Shown piece after piece: positions 46,405 to 56,910 of a stretch of 64,000 nucleotides of DNA (position 1 is its first letter; each line of letters starts with the position of its first letter). The notes under the pieces were generated by a model. That model was not told the origin of the DNA and ran no database searches. It saw only the letters and a list, made by a program, of their open reading frames with translations. The position numbers were made by a program, and so were the translations under genes. This stretch comes from Glaciozyma antarctica PI12 (lineage: Eukaryota > Basidiomycota > Microbotryomycetes > Kriegeriales > Camptobasidiaceae). The stretch covers positions 394,909 through 458,908 of the forward strand of contig KZ627156.1 in NCBI GenBank assembly GCA_002917775.1. The letters run 5' to 3'.

Positions 46405-49400
46405 ATGGTGGACGAGGCTAGGGAGCTACGGTCTCTCACCTCCTCACCCTCCTCCCGCCGTCCCATCTCAAGCCGAAGCTCAAACCGAAGCGCCTACCCC
46501 GAGCTCTCGACTCCCCTCGCCTTCCTCTTCCTCTCTCCCTCTTCTCCTCACTAGGAGCAATCTACCGCGCCTACACCTCCCTTCAGCCCCTCTACCCTCC
46601 CAACTCTCTCGCCCCCGATGCTCGAGGCGGCGGCGCGGGCTCCTGCCGCATGACGTTCATGTCGCCCTCGTACCTTCGCCTGGACGGATTCGGGCGGGAG
46701 TACACGCGATTAGGAGCTGGGCCGTGGGGATTGTACCTTTACCGAGAGGCTGGCTGGGACGACGAGCCGTTCGGGGTGGATGGGACGACTCTGGCGCTGA
46801 CCGGGACGCCGGTGGTCTTCGTGCCTGGGAACGCTGGGAGCTTTCGGCAGGTACGCAGCCTGGCCAGTGCGGCGAGCAGGGCTTGGTGGGAGGTACCAGG
46901 AGTACGGAAGAAGGGCGTCGGGACGCGGAACGGAGGTCGCAGCCTCGACTTCTTCACCCTCGACTTCAACGACGACTTCTCGGCGTTCCATGGACAGACC
47001 CTCCTCGACCAGTCCGAGTACCTCGCCGACTGCATTCGCTATATCCTCAGCCTGTACCACCACGAGCGGGACGGTGCGCCGGATCCGACCTCCGTTATCG
47101 TCGTCGCGCATTCGATGGGAGGGATCGTCGCAAGAGCCGCCTTTCTCCATCCCCACTACCAGAGCGGCAGCATCTCGACTCTCATCACCATCGCCACTCC
47201 CCACGTCCTTCCACCTGCATCGGTCGACCGCGCCGTTGATCAAGTCTACGATCGAATCACCAAGTACTGGCACGCAGGATACGGCCTCGCAGGATCTCGA
47301 AGCGAGGACAGCAAGGCGCGCGACGAGCTGGAAGATCTCGTGCTCGTCAGCATCAGCGGAGGACTAGGAGACGTCACTGTGGCATCGGAGTCCGTCTCGC
47401 TCGCCTCCCTCCTCCCCCTCAACGACAGCCACGGCTTCACCGTCTTCACCACTTCCATCCCCGGCCTCACGACCCCCATCGACCACCTCGCAATCCTCTG
47501 GTGCCAACAGCTTATGCAGACGATCGCGCAGAGCGTTCTCGCTATCGTCGACGTGCGAAACCCCCGAGGCGTCGTCGGGCGGGAGGAACGCGTTCTTCGC
47601 CTCGGAGAGCGGCTGCTCGGTGGGCTCGAGAGTCGTGCAAAAAAGGTCGAAGGGAGGACGGTTGGGCTCGAGGGATTGGAGCGTGGAGCGGCGAGTAGGA
47701 GGTTGGGAGTTGGGGAGCGACTCGTCGTGCGCGAGGGTGCGAGGAGCGAGAGGGCCACGTTTGTACTTCCTATCCCTGCGACGAGGACCTGGGGATCTGC
47801 GCGGGTCTTCTCCCTCCTTACGTCGTCTTCGATTGGGAGAGGAAAGGATAGCGCGGTCGAGGTATTTGCCTGTGAGATGCTGGAGGACGCGGACGACGTC
47901 GAATCTACTTGCACCCCTCTCTTCCCTTCGCACGTCTCGACTCTCCCCCTCTCCTCACATTCGCCTACGTCGCCTATCCTTCCCGCACCCATCGAGGATG
48001 GCACGATGGGATTCCTCACCGTCGACGTCGCCCAGCTCGACGGAATGGGATCGATCGTCGTCGTCGTCAAGCCTGGGTCGTCGTGGGTGCTGGCAGAGTT
48101 TGGAGACAAGGAGAGGCGCGTGCGGGTGGTCAACAAGTCGGCTTGGCGTGAGTCTCCTGCTTTCTGGTTCGGTCGCGGAGCTGATGGACCCTGCTCGCAG
48201 AACTCATGCTCGGCGGCTTCAAGATCGAGAGCTTCCCGACGACGCCCACGATGGTCTCGGAGATTTGGATTCCCGCGCTGGACACCTCGCTCTTGACGCT
48301 CAAGCTTAAGGTCTTCAGAAGCGCCTGCCAAAGTGCGTGCGCGGTCTTGCGGTGGCCCACTCGAAAGCTCACAAACGCCTTGCCGCAGAATCGAATTTCT
48401 TGTTTGCTCCTCTCGTTCGCCAATACTCGATACTCCTCCACGAGTCAAAGTACTTCCCCAACGTCCGCCACGCCTCCCTCTACACCCACTCGTCAGGCCC
48501 CTACCTTCCCTCTCCCACCTCGCCATTCGCCTCTTCCGGCTCGCGCCTGCAGCTCTTCCTCGACCCAACCTGCCCTCACGAAGGATCGGCGTCGGACGTG
48601 GCGATCGAGATCAAGGTGGACCTATGGGCGACGCTGGGATCGCTCGTGATGCGGTATCGAATGGCGGCAGTCGCTTTCCCTTTCTCGCTCGTGATGCTCG
48701 TCGTATCGCGGCAACTGCGCGAGTACAACGCAGGCAGTGAGTCTTTCTCTCGTCTTTCTTCGCGCCAGTCGCTGATTCGGCATTCTGCGCAGACTCCTTC
48801 CTCCCTTTCGGCACCGCCATGTCACTCTTCACCAGGGACACCCTCCTGCCCCTCATCGGCGCCTTAACCGCCATCTCCTTCCTCCAATCCATCACCCTCA
48901 GCACTCACCTCTCGCCTAACGACTCGGCGACCTCCGTCGAACCCTCCTTCGCTCCTCGGTGGATCGCTGACTTGCTCCTCGGCAACAAGAGCTCCTTCTT
49001 CGTTCTCCTTGCCGCCTTCACCACGTTTGCGTGTGTTGGTCTGGTCCTGGTGGAGTACCTCGTCCTGCAGTGCCTCGGTTGGGGGGTGCCGGCGTGGAGT
49101 GGGGGGCACGTTGCGATCGCGGGGTCCGGCTTCGCTTCAGGCGTACATGACGTAAGGTCTTCTCCCTTCCTCTCTCATCGAATAAACTGACTCTCTCGTG
49201 CATCAGCGTCGCCGAACCTCGACAAACTCTCGCGACCCAGCGGATCTTCTCCATGGCCGCCCTTCTCCTCCTCGTCCTCCTCTTTGCCCCTTACCAATTC
49301 GCCTTCCTCGTCATCTTCCTCGTCCAACTCTTCTCGACCATCCGTTCCCTTATCCTCGCGCAAGATACTACCGCACCTTCGACCCCCGCATCGGCGAAGC

Positions 49401-49942
49401 GAGCCTGGGACCGCTACCACTACAGCTTCTCGATCCTCTTCGTCATGATGTGCTTATTGCCTATCAACGCGTTGATCCTCGTTGTTTGGGTGAGGAATCT
49501 GGCGGTGGGATGGCTCGCGCCGTTCTCGTCGGATCATAACGTCCTCAACGTCGTGGGCTTTTTGCTGAATGTCGAGGCGCTGCATTCAGGCAAGATGCTC
49601 CAACGAACGCCTGGTCGGTACGTCGCTCGCTCTATTTTAACTTTGCGCACAGCTGACGCTACTCTCCTTTGCAGACTACGTCGAATCGTCTCCGTCGCTC
49701 TCCCCTCATTCATCGCGGCGTACGGCTTCCTCTGGGGAATTCGTTACGCCCACTCGATCTACCCCCTCACAAATGCCTTCTTCCTCTGGCTCGCGGCGAA
49801 CAACTCGGAGGCGCTGGTGGGAGCGGTGCAGGAGGTTGTGGGGGGGAAGAGGAGGAGCTCGGCGCCGGTTCCGAGGGAGAATGGGGGGGGCGAAGGACAC
49901 TTTGTGATGGACAATGTATTGGCTAGTATTGTTGTAAATTGA
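46405..49942 (+). CDS. BST1: GPI inositol-deacylase Bst1/PGAP1
   Basis: Bst1 is an ER membrane lipase that removes the inositol acyl chain from GPI anchors before ER exit. CRMTFMSPSYLRLDGFGREYTRL leads into PVVFVPGNAGSFRQVRSLAS, and the lipase serine sits in VVAHSMGGIVARA. Several TM helices fill the C-terminal third. Exons: 46405-48147, 48201-48332, 48389-48736, 48793-49151, 49207-49617, 49675-49942. Two phase problems: in the first TM helix the frames STPLAFLFL and SLFSSLGAIYRAY meet with one base missing or two extra in a CT-rich tract (46520-46552), and exon 4 ends in the wrong phase, with runs of G at 49079-49125 as the likely place. The start depends on accepting the first break. Confidence 0.91.
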
Positions 49943-50223
49943 GTCTTTAGTACGCTCCTCAACGGCCAGTGAGAACGCCTTCGCATTCTCACAGGCCAAC
50001 CACTCGAGAATCGCTGAGCGGGGATCATTCGGCAACTCCCAAGGAATCTCTTCGGGTCTTCCTCAGGTGTTCTCTCCGTCTCTGTCTCTTCTACCACCTC
50101 CTTTGCTTCCCAGTACACACGTACTTCTTCCCATTCAGACCAGCTCCAAGCCCAGCCAACCCCGCCGCCCTACCACCCCGCCTCGACCCCTTAACGCACC
50201 CCTCCTCCTCCTTCAACCTCAAG

Positions 50224-52348
50224 ATGGCACCCCGAAAGACCTTCATCATCGGCGTCGGCATGACCGCCTGTAATTCTCTTCCATTCCGTCCTCACGCGCC
50301 CACTGACCCGCCCTCCCAGTCTCCAAGCCGCGCAACCTCATCGACTACCCCGAGCTGGCAGTCGAAGCGGCTACCAAGGCGCTCCTGGACGCTGGAATCG
50401 GCTACGACTTGATTGAGCAGGCGCACTGTGGATACGTTTATGGAGACTCGACTTGTGGACGTACGTTGGGGTTTGTACTAGGAGCGCGATTCTGGGGTGA
50501 GCTGATGAGGGAATGCAGAGCGCGCGTTGTATGCCCTGGGGTTGACTGTGAGTGGAGTTTGGTGTCGTTAAGAGCGGGGAGCTGATAGGATTTTGCTTCG
50601 CAGTCCATCCCTATCTTCAAGTGCGCTCCTTCCTCTATCCTGCTTCCTGCGACGCTCATTCCTGCTCCTCCAGCGTCAACAACAACTGCTCTACCGGATC
50701 CAGCGCACTCTACCTCGCGAAGAAGATGGTCGAGTTGGGAGAGTGCGAAGCGACGATGGCTTTGGGATTCGAGAAGGTGAACAAGATCTCTCGCGGGGCA
50801 CGCGGGCTCGCTAACAGCTTCTCTGCTAGATGATGCCGGGTTCCTTGACTTCCATGTTCGAGGATCGCGCTCCTCCGTTGTCCAAGACCATTGAGATGAC
50901 GAACGAGTAAGTCTCTCGCACCCATCGCTGGGCTTTGCGCCACTCGCTAACGAATCGCACAGAATCGTCGGCATCGGACGTGGTCCTTTCGGTAAGTCCC
51001 AACTCCTCAATCTCCTCTTGCGTATCACTGACCACTTCGAACGCAGCGGCTCAGATTTTCGGCAACGGCGCCGAGGAGTATTGCCAGAAGTACGGCTCGA
51101 CCTGGGGGCACGTCGCCGCGATCGCAGCAAAGAACCACCAACACAGTGTCAACAACCCCTACAGTCAATTCCGCAACGGAATGACTACTGCTGAGGTCCT
51201 GGCCGACAAGAAGGTCACCGAGAACGTACGTTCCTTTTTTTCTGTCGCGTCTGTAGATTTTTGTTGACGACTTTGCCATTCTGCAGCTCACGCGAGCGAT
51301 GTGCTGCCCTACTTCCGACGGTGCCGCATGCGCCATCATTGCTTCTGAGGACTTTATTATCAAGCACGGTCTTCAGAACCAGGCCGTTCGTTCTTCGCAC
51401 TCGACATTTCGACGCACCTCGCTGACTGCTTCCGCAGATTGAGATTGTCGGGCAGGCTGTCGCCACCGATTCTGTTCGCCTTTTCGACGACCGTAGTGCG
51501 ATTGAGCTCACCGGCGTACGTTTTTGGCACATTCCTCGGCGAGAACGCTCGCTGACGATTCCTCTCCAGGCCGACATGACGAGGGTGGCGGCGAAGGCTG
51601 CCTACGAGTCGGCCGGAATTACTGCTTCCGACATTCGTATCGTCGAGCTCCACGACTGCTGTTCGTCTCTCTCCTCCCGTCGCCGAAGCCGCTGCTCACG
51701 CATTTCGCTTCGCAGTCGCTGCGAACGAGCTCCTCACCTACGACGCTCTCGGTCTTACCGCCCCTGGCCGCGCTCACGACCTCGTCGACGGCAAGGACTT
51801 TACGTACGGCGGCAAGTATGTTATCAACCCTTCAGGAGGTCTCGAATCAAAGGGGTACGTCGTCTCTCTTTGCGCGCGCGTCGTCGCAAGCTAACGCCCT
51901 CGCCTCGGTAGCCACCCTCTCGGCGCTACGGGACTAGGAATGGCTTTCTACCTCGTTAACCAGCTTCGTGGCTGGGCGGGACCGATGCAGGATCCCGAGT
52001 GCGTTCCCGGCGTCGCTGAATCAAAGGGGAAGCAAGCCTACGTTCGTCTTTCCTCTCTCTCTCGCTCTTCGAAGCTAATGGAAGAACAGGCATTGGCGCA
52101 CAACCTCGGTCTCGGAGGGTCTTGCGTCGTCACTATCCTCAAGCGTCCCGATTTCTTCAAGGCTGGAGGAGCGGATGGAAGGAGTCGCGTCGGCTACAAC
52201 CCTGGAGAGGAGGTGCGTCCCTCTCGTCGGTGCGTCGGATGTGGCTGAACCCTCGGTATTTTCGCAGTGCCGCAGTATTACGCAGGCTGATGTGGACCTC
52301 GTCAAGTCGGTACGCGCGTCTTCTGACTTTGCGGCGGTGGATCTGTGA
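50224..52348 (+). CDS. SCP2-type thiolase (3-ketoacyl-CoA thiolase family)
   Basis: The enzyme belongs to the sterol-carrier-protein-X thiolase branch, which cleaves 3-ketoacyl-CoA, usually in peroxisomes. Fifteen exons in phase give 453 aa: 50224-50269, 50320-50460, 50519-50547, 50604-50620, 50674-50776, 50830-50906, 50963-50991, 51047-51225, 51287-51385, 51438-51515, 51570-51660, 51716-51854, 51912-52041, 52090-52212, 52268-52348. The nucleophilic Cys is in [18 protein letters not shown], and the catalytic His region is [13 protein letters not shown], with ELHDCFAANELL between. No C-terminal SCP2 domain and no PTS1 tripeptide is seen (it ends FAAVDL). A GTACGC in the last exon could be another donor, which would change the tail. 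Confidence 0.91.
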
Positions 52349-52774
52349 GCGTAATGAAGCATTGAAGCTGCTGTTTGCGCGAGGTTCTCAGCGCGCCTTT
52401 CGGGTTCCTTGTGGGGCGAGCGACGCGTGGAGAGCACCCCTGCACGCGGTTCGGGGAGAGAGGGCTACGAACTTGGCGCGGGGGCGAAAGACTTGCGAGA
52501 AAGAAGGAGGAGAGCAGGGACTTTGGCAGTCTCAAGCTCCCACTGCTCCTCAGCTGTACGACTGTCGACCACTGGCCCAGGAGAGGCAGAGCCAAAAGAT
52601 GCGACCAGGCCGGCCGAGATAGGCAGGCTGACGAATCTGGTCGAGAGCGCAGTTCGCGGACGCAGATCTACCACGCGCCCTCCTGGCTGGATACAGCCGC
52701 GCGGAGTTCTTCTCCTCGAGGTCCCGCTTCCCCTCTCTCAACCGTCTAGCAGCACACCACCACACACGGGTACG
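52349..52774. other. Intergenic region downstream of thiolase
   Basis: About 425 bp to the next plus-strand ATG. It is open in one frame with the next gene, but the encoded stretch is compositionally like leader sequence; I do not call it coding. Confidence 0.4.
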
Positions 52775-54089
52775 ATGTACCTCTTCTCAGACAGGGACGC
52801 TCAGCGTTCTCCTGCGATCCCCATCCGCCGGACACAACTCGACTTCAGGCCACCGTTTGGTCTAATCCCGCCACGTATCCACCGCGAGGACGACGAACGG
52901 AGGAAGAGGAAGGGGAAGGGCAAGGCTAGGACACAGGGAGGCACTCGAATCACCGTCAGGGAGGCCAGTCCACCAGCTGCACGAGACTCGGTCTCGGATT
53001 CGCGCACGCCACAGTCGACCGTCGTCTATCGGGCTAACGCCCCCGTCACTTCCACCTCCGACGAGTCGGACAGCAGCTGCTGCTTTTGCTGCACGGGCGT
53101 AGAAGGCTCTTCCGATCCTCGAAGGGACCAAGGCGACTCAAGATCCTTATCGTCACCGGATCAGTCGTTCGACTCCGACGACGAACAACAACGCCGCCCG
53201 TACTTCTCCCCCTCCCCCTCCCAGTCCTCCTCGTCCTCTTCCTCAGTCCCATCCCTCTCCCCTTCTCGCCCTCCCCTCTTCGACGACGACTCGGGAGACG
53301 AGGACGACTTTCCCCTGTCGCCGCCCAGCAGGGGTCCCTCCCCCTCCTCTTCCTCCCTTTCCTCTCTTTCCCAACGCCGCAGGACTTTCACCCCCACTCA
53401 TCGTCACTACCGATCCTCTTATCTCCCCTCCTTCCATCCGCGCGGACGACCCTTTCGCAGCCCTTCTTTCCAAGCCGCATTCGGCCAAACCTTCCCCTTC
53501 CTCACCCCCATCCTCGCGCCGCCCCATCTCCCTCCTCACCAAATCCCTCCGCTCCCTCACCCGATTACCCAACCTCGTCCTCCCAGCCCTTCCGCCCCTC
53601 CTCTCCCTCCCGCAGACTTTCCGCGTGCCATTGGCGGGGATCGATCTGGCGGGCCTCGAGGTACTGGAGGAGAGTCCGTGGGATTGGCGAGGGAGTCGAC
53701 CGGGTATGCGAGTTGGAGAAGTCGGTTGGGGCGGGAAGAGGGTACGGAAAGCGGGCGTCGAAGGGGGGTACAAGAGGACATCGAAGGAGGAGAGCGAGCC
53801 AACGATGGTCGTTCAGCTTCAGACGTTCTCCCCGCCCAAAGCGCAGGAAGTCATCGATATCGTCCTCCCCCCTTCCCTCGTCGTCACTCCTCCTCCATCC
53901 CCGCCTCCTCCGAGACTCATCTCGAATCAGCGACACCTCCTCATGCTCTCGTTGGAGATCTCGATGATGCGCGAGGGGAAGATTGTTAGCCCGTTGAGGC
54001 AGAGGTCGGTCGTCGTTAGGACTGGAGCGGCGCCGACGATCGGAGGGGGGAGGAGGGAGTCGGTGTTGAGGTGGGAGTGTTGCGTTTAG
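52775..54089 (+). CDS. Unknown Ser-rich protein with conserved-looking C-terminus
   Basis: From the ATG at 52775 (MYLFSDRDAQRSPAIPIRRT) a single exon encodes a basic then Ser/Asp-rich N-terminal half. After about 53360 the coding character moves to another frame: ISLLTKSLRSLTRLPNLVLP, VPLAGIDLAGLEVLEESPW, and a final part with VVQLQTFSPPKAQEVIDIVLP and HLLMLSLEISMMREGKI, ending at 54089. The total is one base more than a multiple of three, so a one-base slip in a CT-rich tract (53340-53385) explains it best; an unspotted intron is the alternative. In the first frame an ORF continues to 53989. I recognise no domain. Confidence 0.5.
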
Positions 54090-54732
54090 GAGGAGGGATG
54101 GATGGGAGGGGTGGAGGGGAGTGGGAGGAGGTGTAGGAGGTTATGGGTTATGGTGTAGAGGTTTAGGAGGAGTACAGTTGTTGTCATTACACGTTGGGTT
54201 CGCGCACTCGATTAGGGATGGCACGCGATGGCGTTTTGGCGCGAGCGTTGGTGTGCTGGCTCTGCTCCCTCGCTGGCAGGCTAGAACTCCTCTCTTGAAT
54301 GCTCTCTGATGGCTGGGTTGGGACCTGGAGTAGAGGAGCAAGGACAGGTCAAGGAGCAGGTCAGAGGAGCGAGTCCCGAGTGCAGTGGGTGCGCTCGTTT
54401 TGCGAGCTTCCTCTCGACACTCTGGTGACCTTGCACTGTTCATTTGCAAAGCACCTCTCTCAGAGAGCTACACATTCGAAGCGACTCTTGGCAGAGTTGG
54501 GTCCGGGCGAAAGTACCGAAGTGCTCAGCATCGCTCACCAGGGTTGCTCTCCTCTCTCACCCCTCAGACAGCAACAGCACGAAACCAGGCACAAGACCGA
54601 ATCTATCAGCCTCTATTCCAGCCAGCCCAACTTCAACTCCCCTGCTTCCCCTGCTTCCCCTGCTTCCCCGCGTGACGCTCCAGCTCGGTCCATCCCGACC
54701 CCTCTCTCCTCCCCCGACAACACCGGTGCAAG
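54090..54732. other. Intergenic region and 5' leader
   Basis: About 640 bp upstream of the VHS-GAT gene, including a short direct repeat near its right end. No exon is supported. Confidence 0.45.
54637..54668. repeat. Short tandem repeat, 9-bp unit CCCCTGCTT
   Basis: Three direct copies in the leader of the VHS-GAT gene, about 65 bp before its ATG. Probably a variable tract. Confidence 0.65.
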
Positions 54733-56767
54733 ATGCTCAAAGCAGTCGGCAAGCACGGCCTAGCTGCTCTCCAGAACGAGAAGGTACGCTCGTCTGCTCA
54801 TAACCTCAGCACACACCTAACGACGTTCAACCGCCTTAGCCCCACTCCGCCGTTTCCGCTTGGATCGACACGCTGTGCTTGCCCAAGTACGAGGAGGACG
54901 ACTATGAGGGGATCCCGGAGCTTGTGGAGTCTATCAACTTGCAGACGACTGGGTGCGTGGAGGAAGAATGGTGTGGGGGAGGGGAGCTGACTGGTGACGC
55001 AGGCCCACTGAGGCTTCGAGGGCGATTCGGAAGAAGGTACGCCGTTGCAGGGCTGGAAAGGGATGCAGGGAGCTAATGCTCTACGCTGCAGCTCAAGTAC
55101 AGCAACACGCATGGTCAACTCCGTGCGCTGACTGTGAGGACCGACCTATGACCTCGCTATCGCCTTGTCGTTGACGCCCTCTCTCGCATACAGATCATCA
55201 AGGCGCTCGTTGAAAACTGCGGTCATGGATTCCAGAGTGCGTCCTGCTGCTCCTGCTCAAGTCACTGCTTCTGAAGCCTTGCTCTCATGCGCGCAGTTAC
55301 GTTTGCGAACGAGCGTCTCGTAGACCGCATCAAGCTCATGGCTGGAGATCCTCAGACCGTGCGTTTCTCGCCATCACAGCGGGAGAACCATGAATAAATA
55401 TCCTCCCCACAGGACCCCGCCGTCAAGCGCAAGATCATGAGCGTTCTCGCCAGCTGGTACCGCCAATTCAAGGACGACCCTACGATGCAGCTCGTCGCCG
55501 GCCTCTACGTCAGCTGCGGTGGAGGTACTCGCCGAGCTCCTGGAAAGACGGCTGCGACGGAGGCGTACGAGAAGCAGCAGGCGCGGCACGAGCGCGAGGC
55601 GGCTGAAAGGGCGGAGCGCAAGACGAAGGATCGGTCGGACAAGGAGCAGATGAAGGAGAGGATTGCGAAGGAGAAGGAGGATAGGGAAAAGGCGAAGAGG
55701 AAGGGAAATAAGGTAAAGAGGCCGCCGTTCAACTTTGAGGCTGTGAGTGTCGCCGTCGTGCTCCCCTGCGAAGGACGAAGCTGACGTGTGCGATGCGTGT
55801 AGGAGAAGCCCAAGATCATGGCAACCGTCGGAGAAGCCACGCAAGCGGCTCAGAAGTGCGCATGCTCCAGCTCTTCCCGCCTTCGCAACTTACATCGCCT
55901 TTGCCGCAGCCTCATCAACGCGCTCCAGCGAGTCAACCGCGAGACGGAGTCCATCACCGAGAACCCTCGCGTCGTTGAATGCCTCGCAAAGGCCAAGGCC
56001 GACCGCAAGATCGTCGTGCGCTACATCCAGCTCGTCGACAACGACATCGAAGGCGACTTCATCGGCACCCTCCTCTCGACGAACGAGCAGGTCCTCGCTG
56101 CGCTGGCGCTGTACGACCGCATGTCGAAGCCCATCGAGCTCGACTCGGACGACGAGCACGTCGAGGAGGCGAGGTCGGCGGCGATGCAGCAGGGATTGCG
56201 AGTCCCCGAACCGGACGGCGACACGGCGAGCATCAGGAGCAGGCTCTCGGCGTTCGATTGGCAGGATACCGAGGTCGACAAGCTTCAAGAGCGGCAACGA
56301 TCTCGAGTCGAGAAGGCCAACCGCGCGCGTGCAGCTCAGCAGGTCCATCCCGATCTCCTGGACCTCTCGTTCGGCCCTACAGCAGGCAGGCACGTCCATT
56401 TCCTCCGTTCCTCATTCCTCGCTAACTGCCTCACAGCTCCACGGCCCCCACTCCCGACGAAACCTTCTCGCGCGGCTCCCTATCCGAATACTCGGATTCG
56501 GACGCCTACTCCTCCTCAGGCGAGGACTACCCCTCTCACCGCGGTGTCCCGCCTACGTCCTCGACGGCAGGTGACTCGCACCCTAGTGCGAACGCACGGA
56601 GTTATGCGAGGTATATTCAGCAGGACGATGAGAGGGAGGGGAAGGGGAAGGGATTGCTGGAGGAGGGTGGGGAGGACGACCCGTTTGCGGACCCGTTTGA
56701 TGATAGGGAGGAGGAGGTTGGGACGCCTGGGATTATGGGCAAGAGGATGGATTGGAGGGAGCTCTGA
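54733..56767 (+). CDS. VHS and GAT domain protein (Lsb5-like)
   Basis: VHS-GAT proteins bind ubiquitin cargo and Arf; Lsb5 links endocytosis to actin. Ten exons give 512 aa: 54733-54783, 54840-54952, 55003-55036, 55092-55133, 55194-55236, 55297-55358, 55413-55742, 55803-55855, 55910-56389, 56437-56767. The VHS part has AWIDTLCLPKYEEDDYEGIPELVESI, LRALTIIKALVENCGHGFQ and KIMSVLASWYRQFKDDP (each in pieces). A long charged coiled coil of Lys/Glu/Arg follows, then the GAT-type helices (VECLAKAKADRKIVVRYIQL, NEQVLAALALYDRM). The tail is acidic with DPFADPFDD. Intron 9 fits phase only as a GC-AG intron (donor GCACGT at 56390), which joins AGS to STAPTPDETF. Confidence 0.8.
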
Positions 56768-56910
56768 GGACGTTTGAACGGTCGAGGAATCTTGTCGTTT
56801 TTGTTGGTATTCGATTTGAAGCTTGAGTCGTGCGCTCTTCCCGCTCTCTCGCTCTCTCGCTCCCTCGCTGTTTTGTGAAGTCTAGCAACAAGCCCTTCGA
56901 TTCCACCCTC

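Noticed and set aside
47246-48568. 440-codon minus-strand frame within BST1
   Set aside because: Shadow of the lipase exon. The plus strand carries the VAHSMGG motif and correct splice sites.
52409-52774. In-frame upstream extension of the 52775 gene
   Set aside because: No ATG with good context and leader-like composition; the region follows the thiolase 3' end directly.
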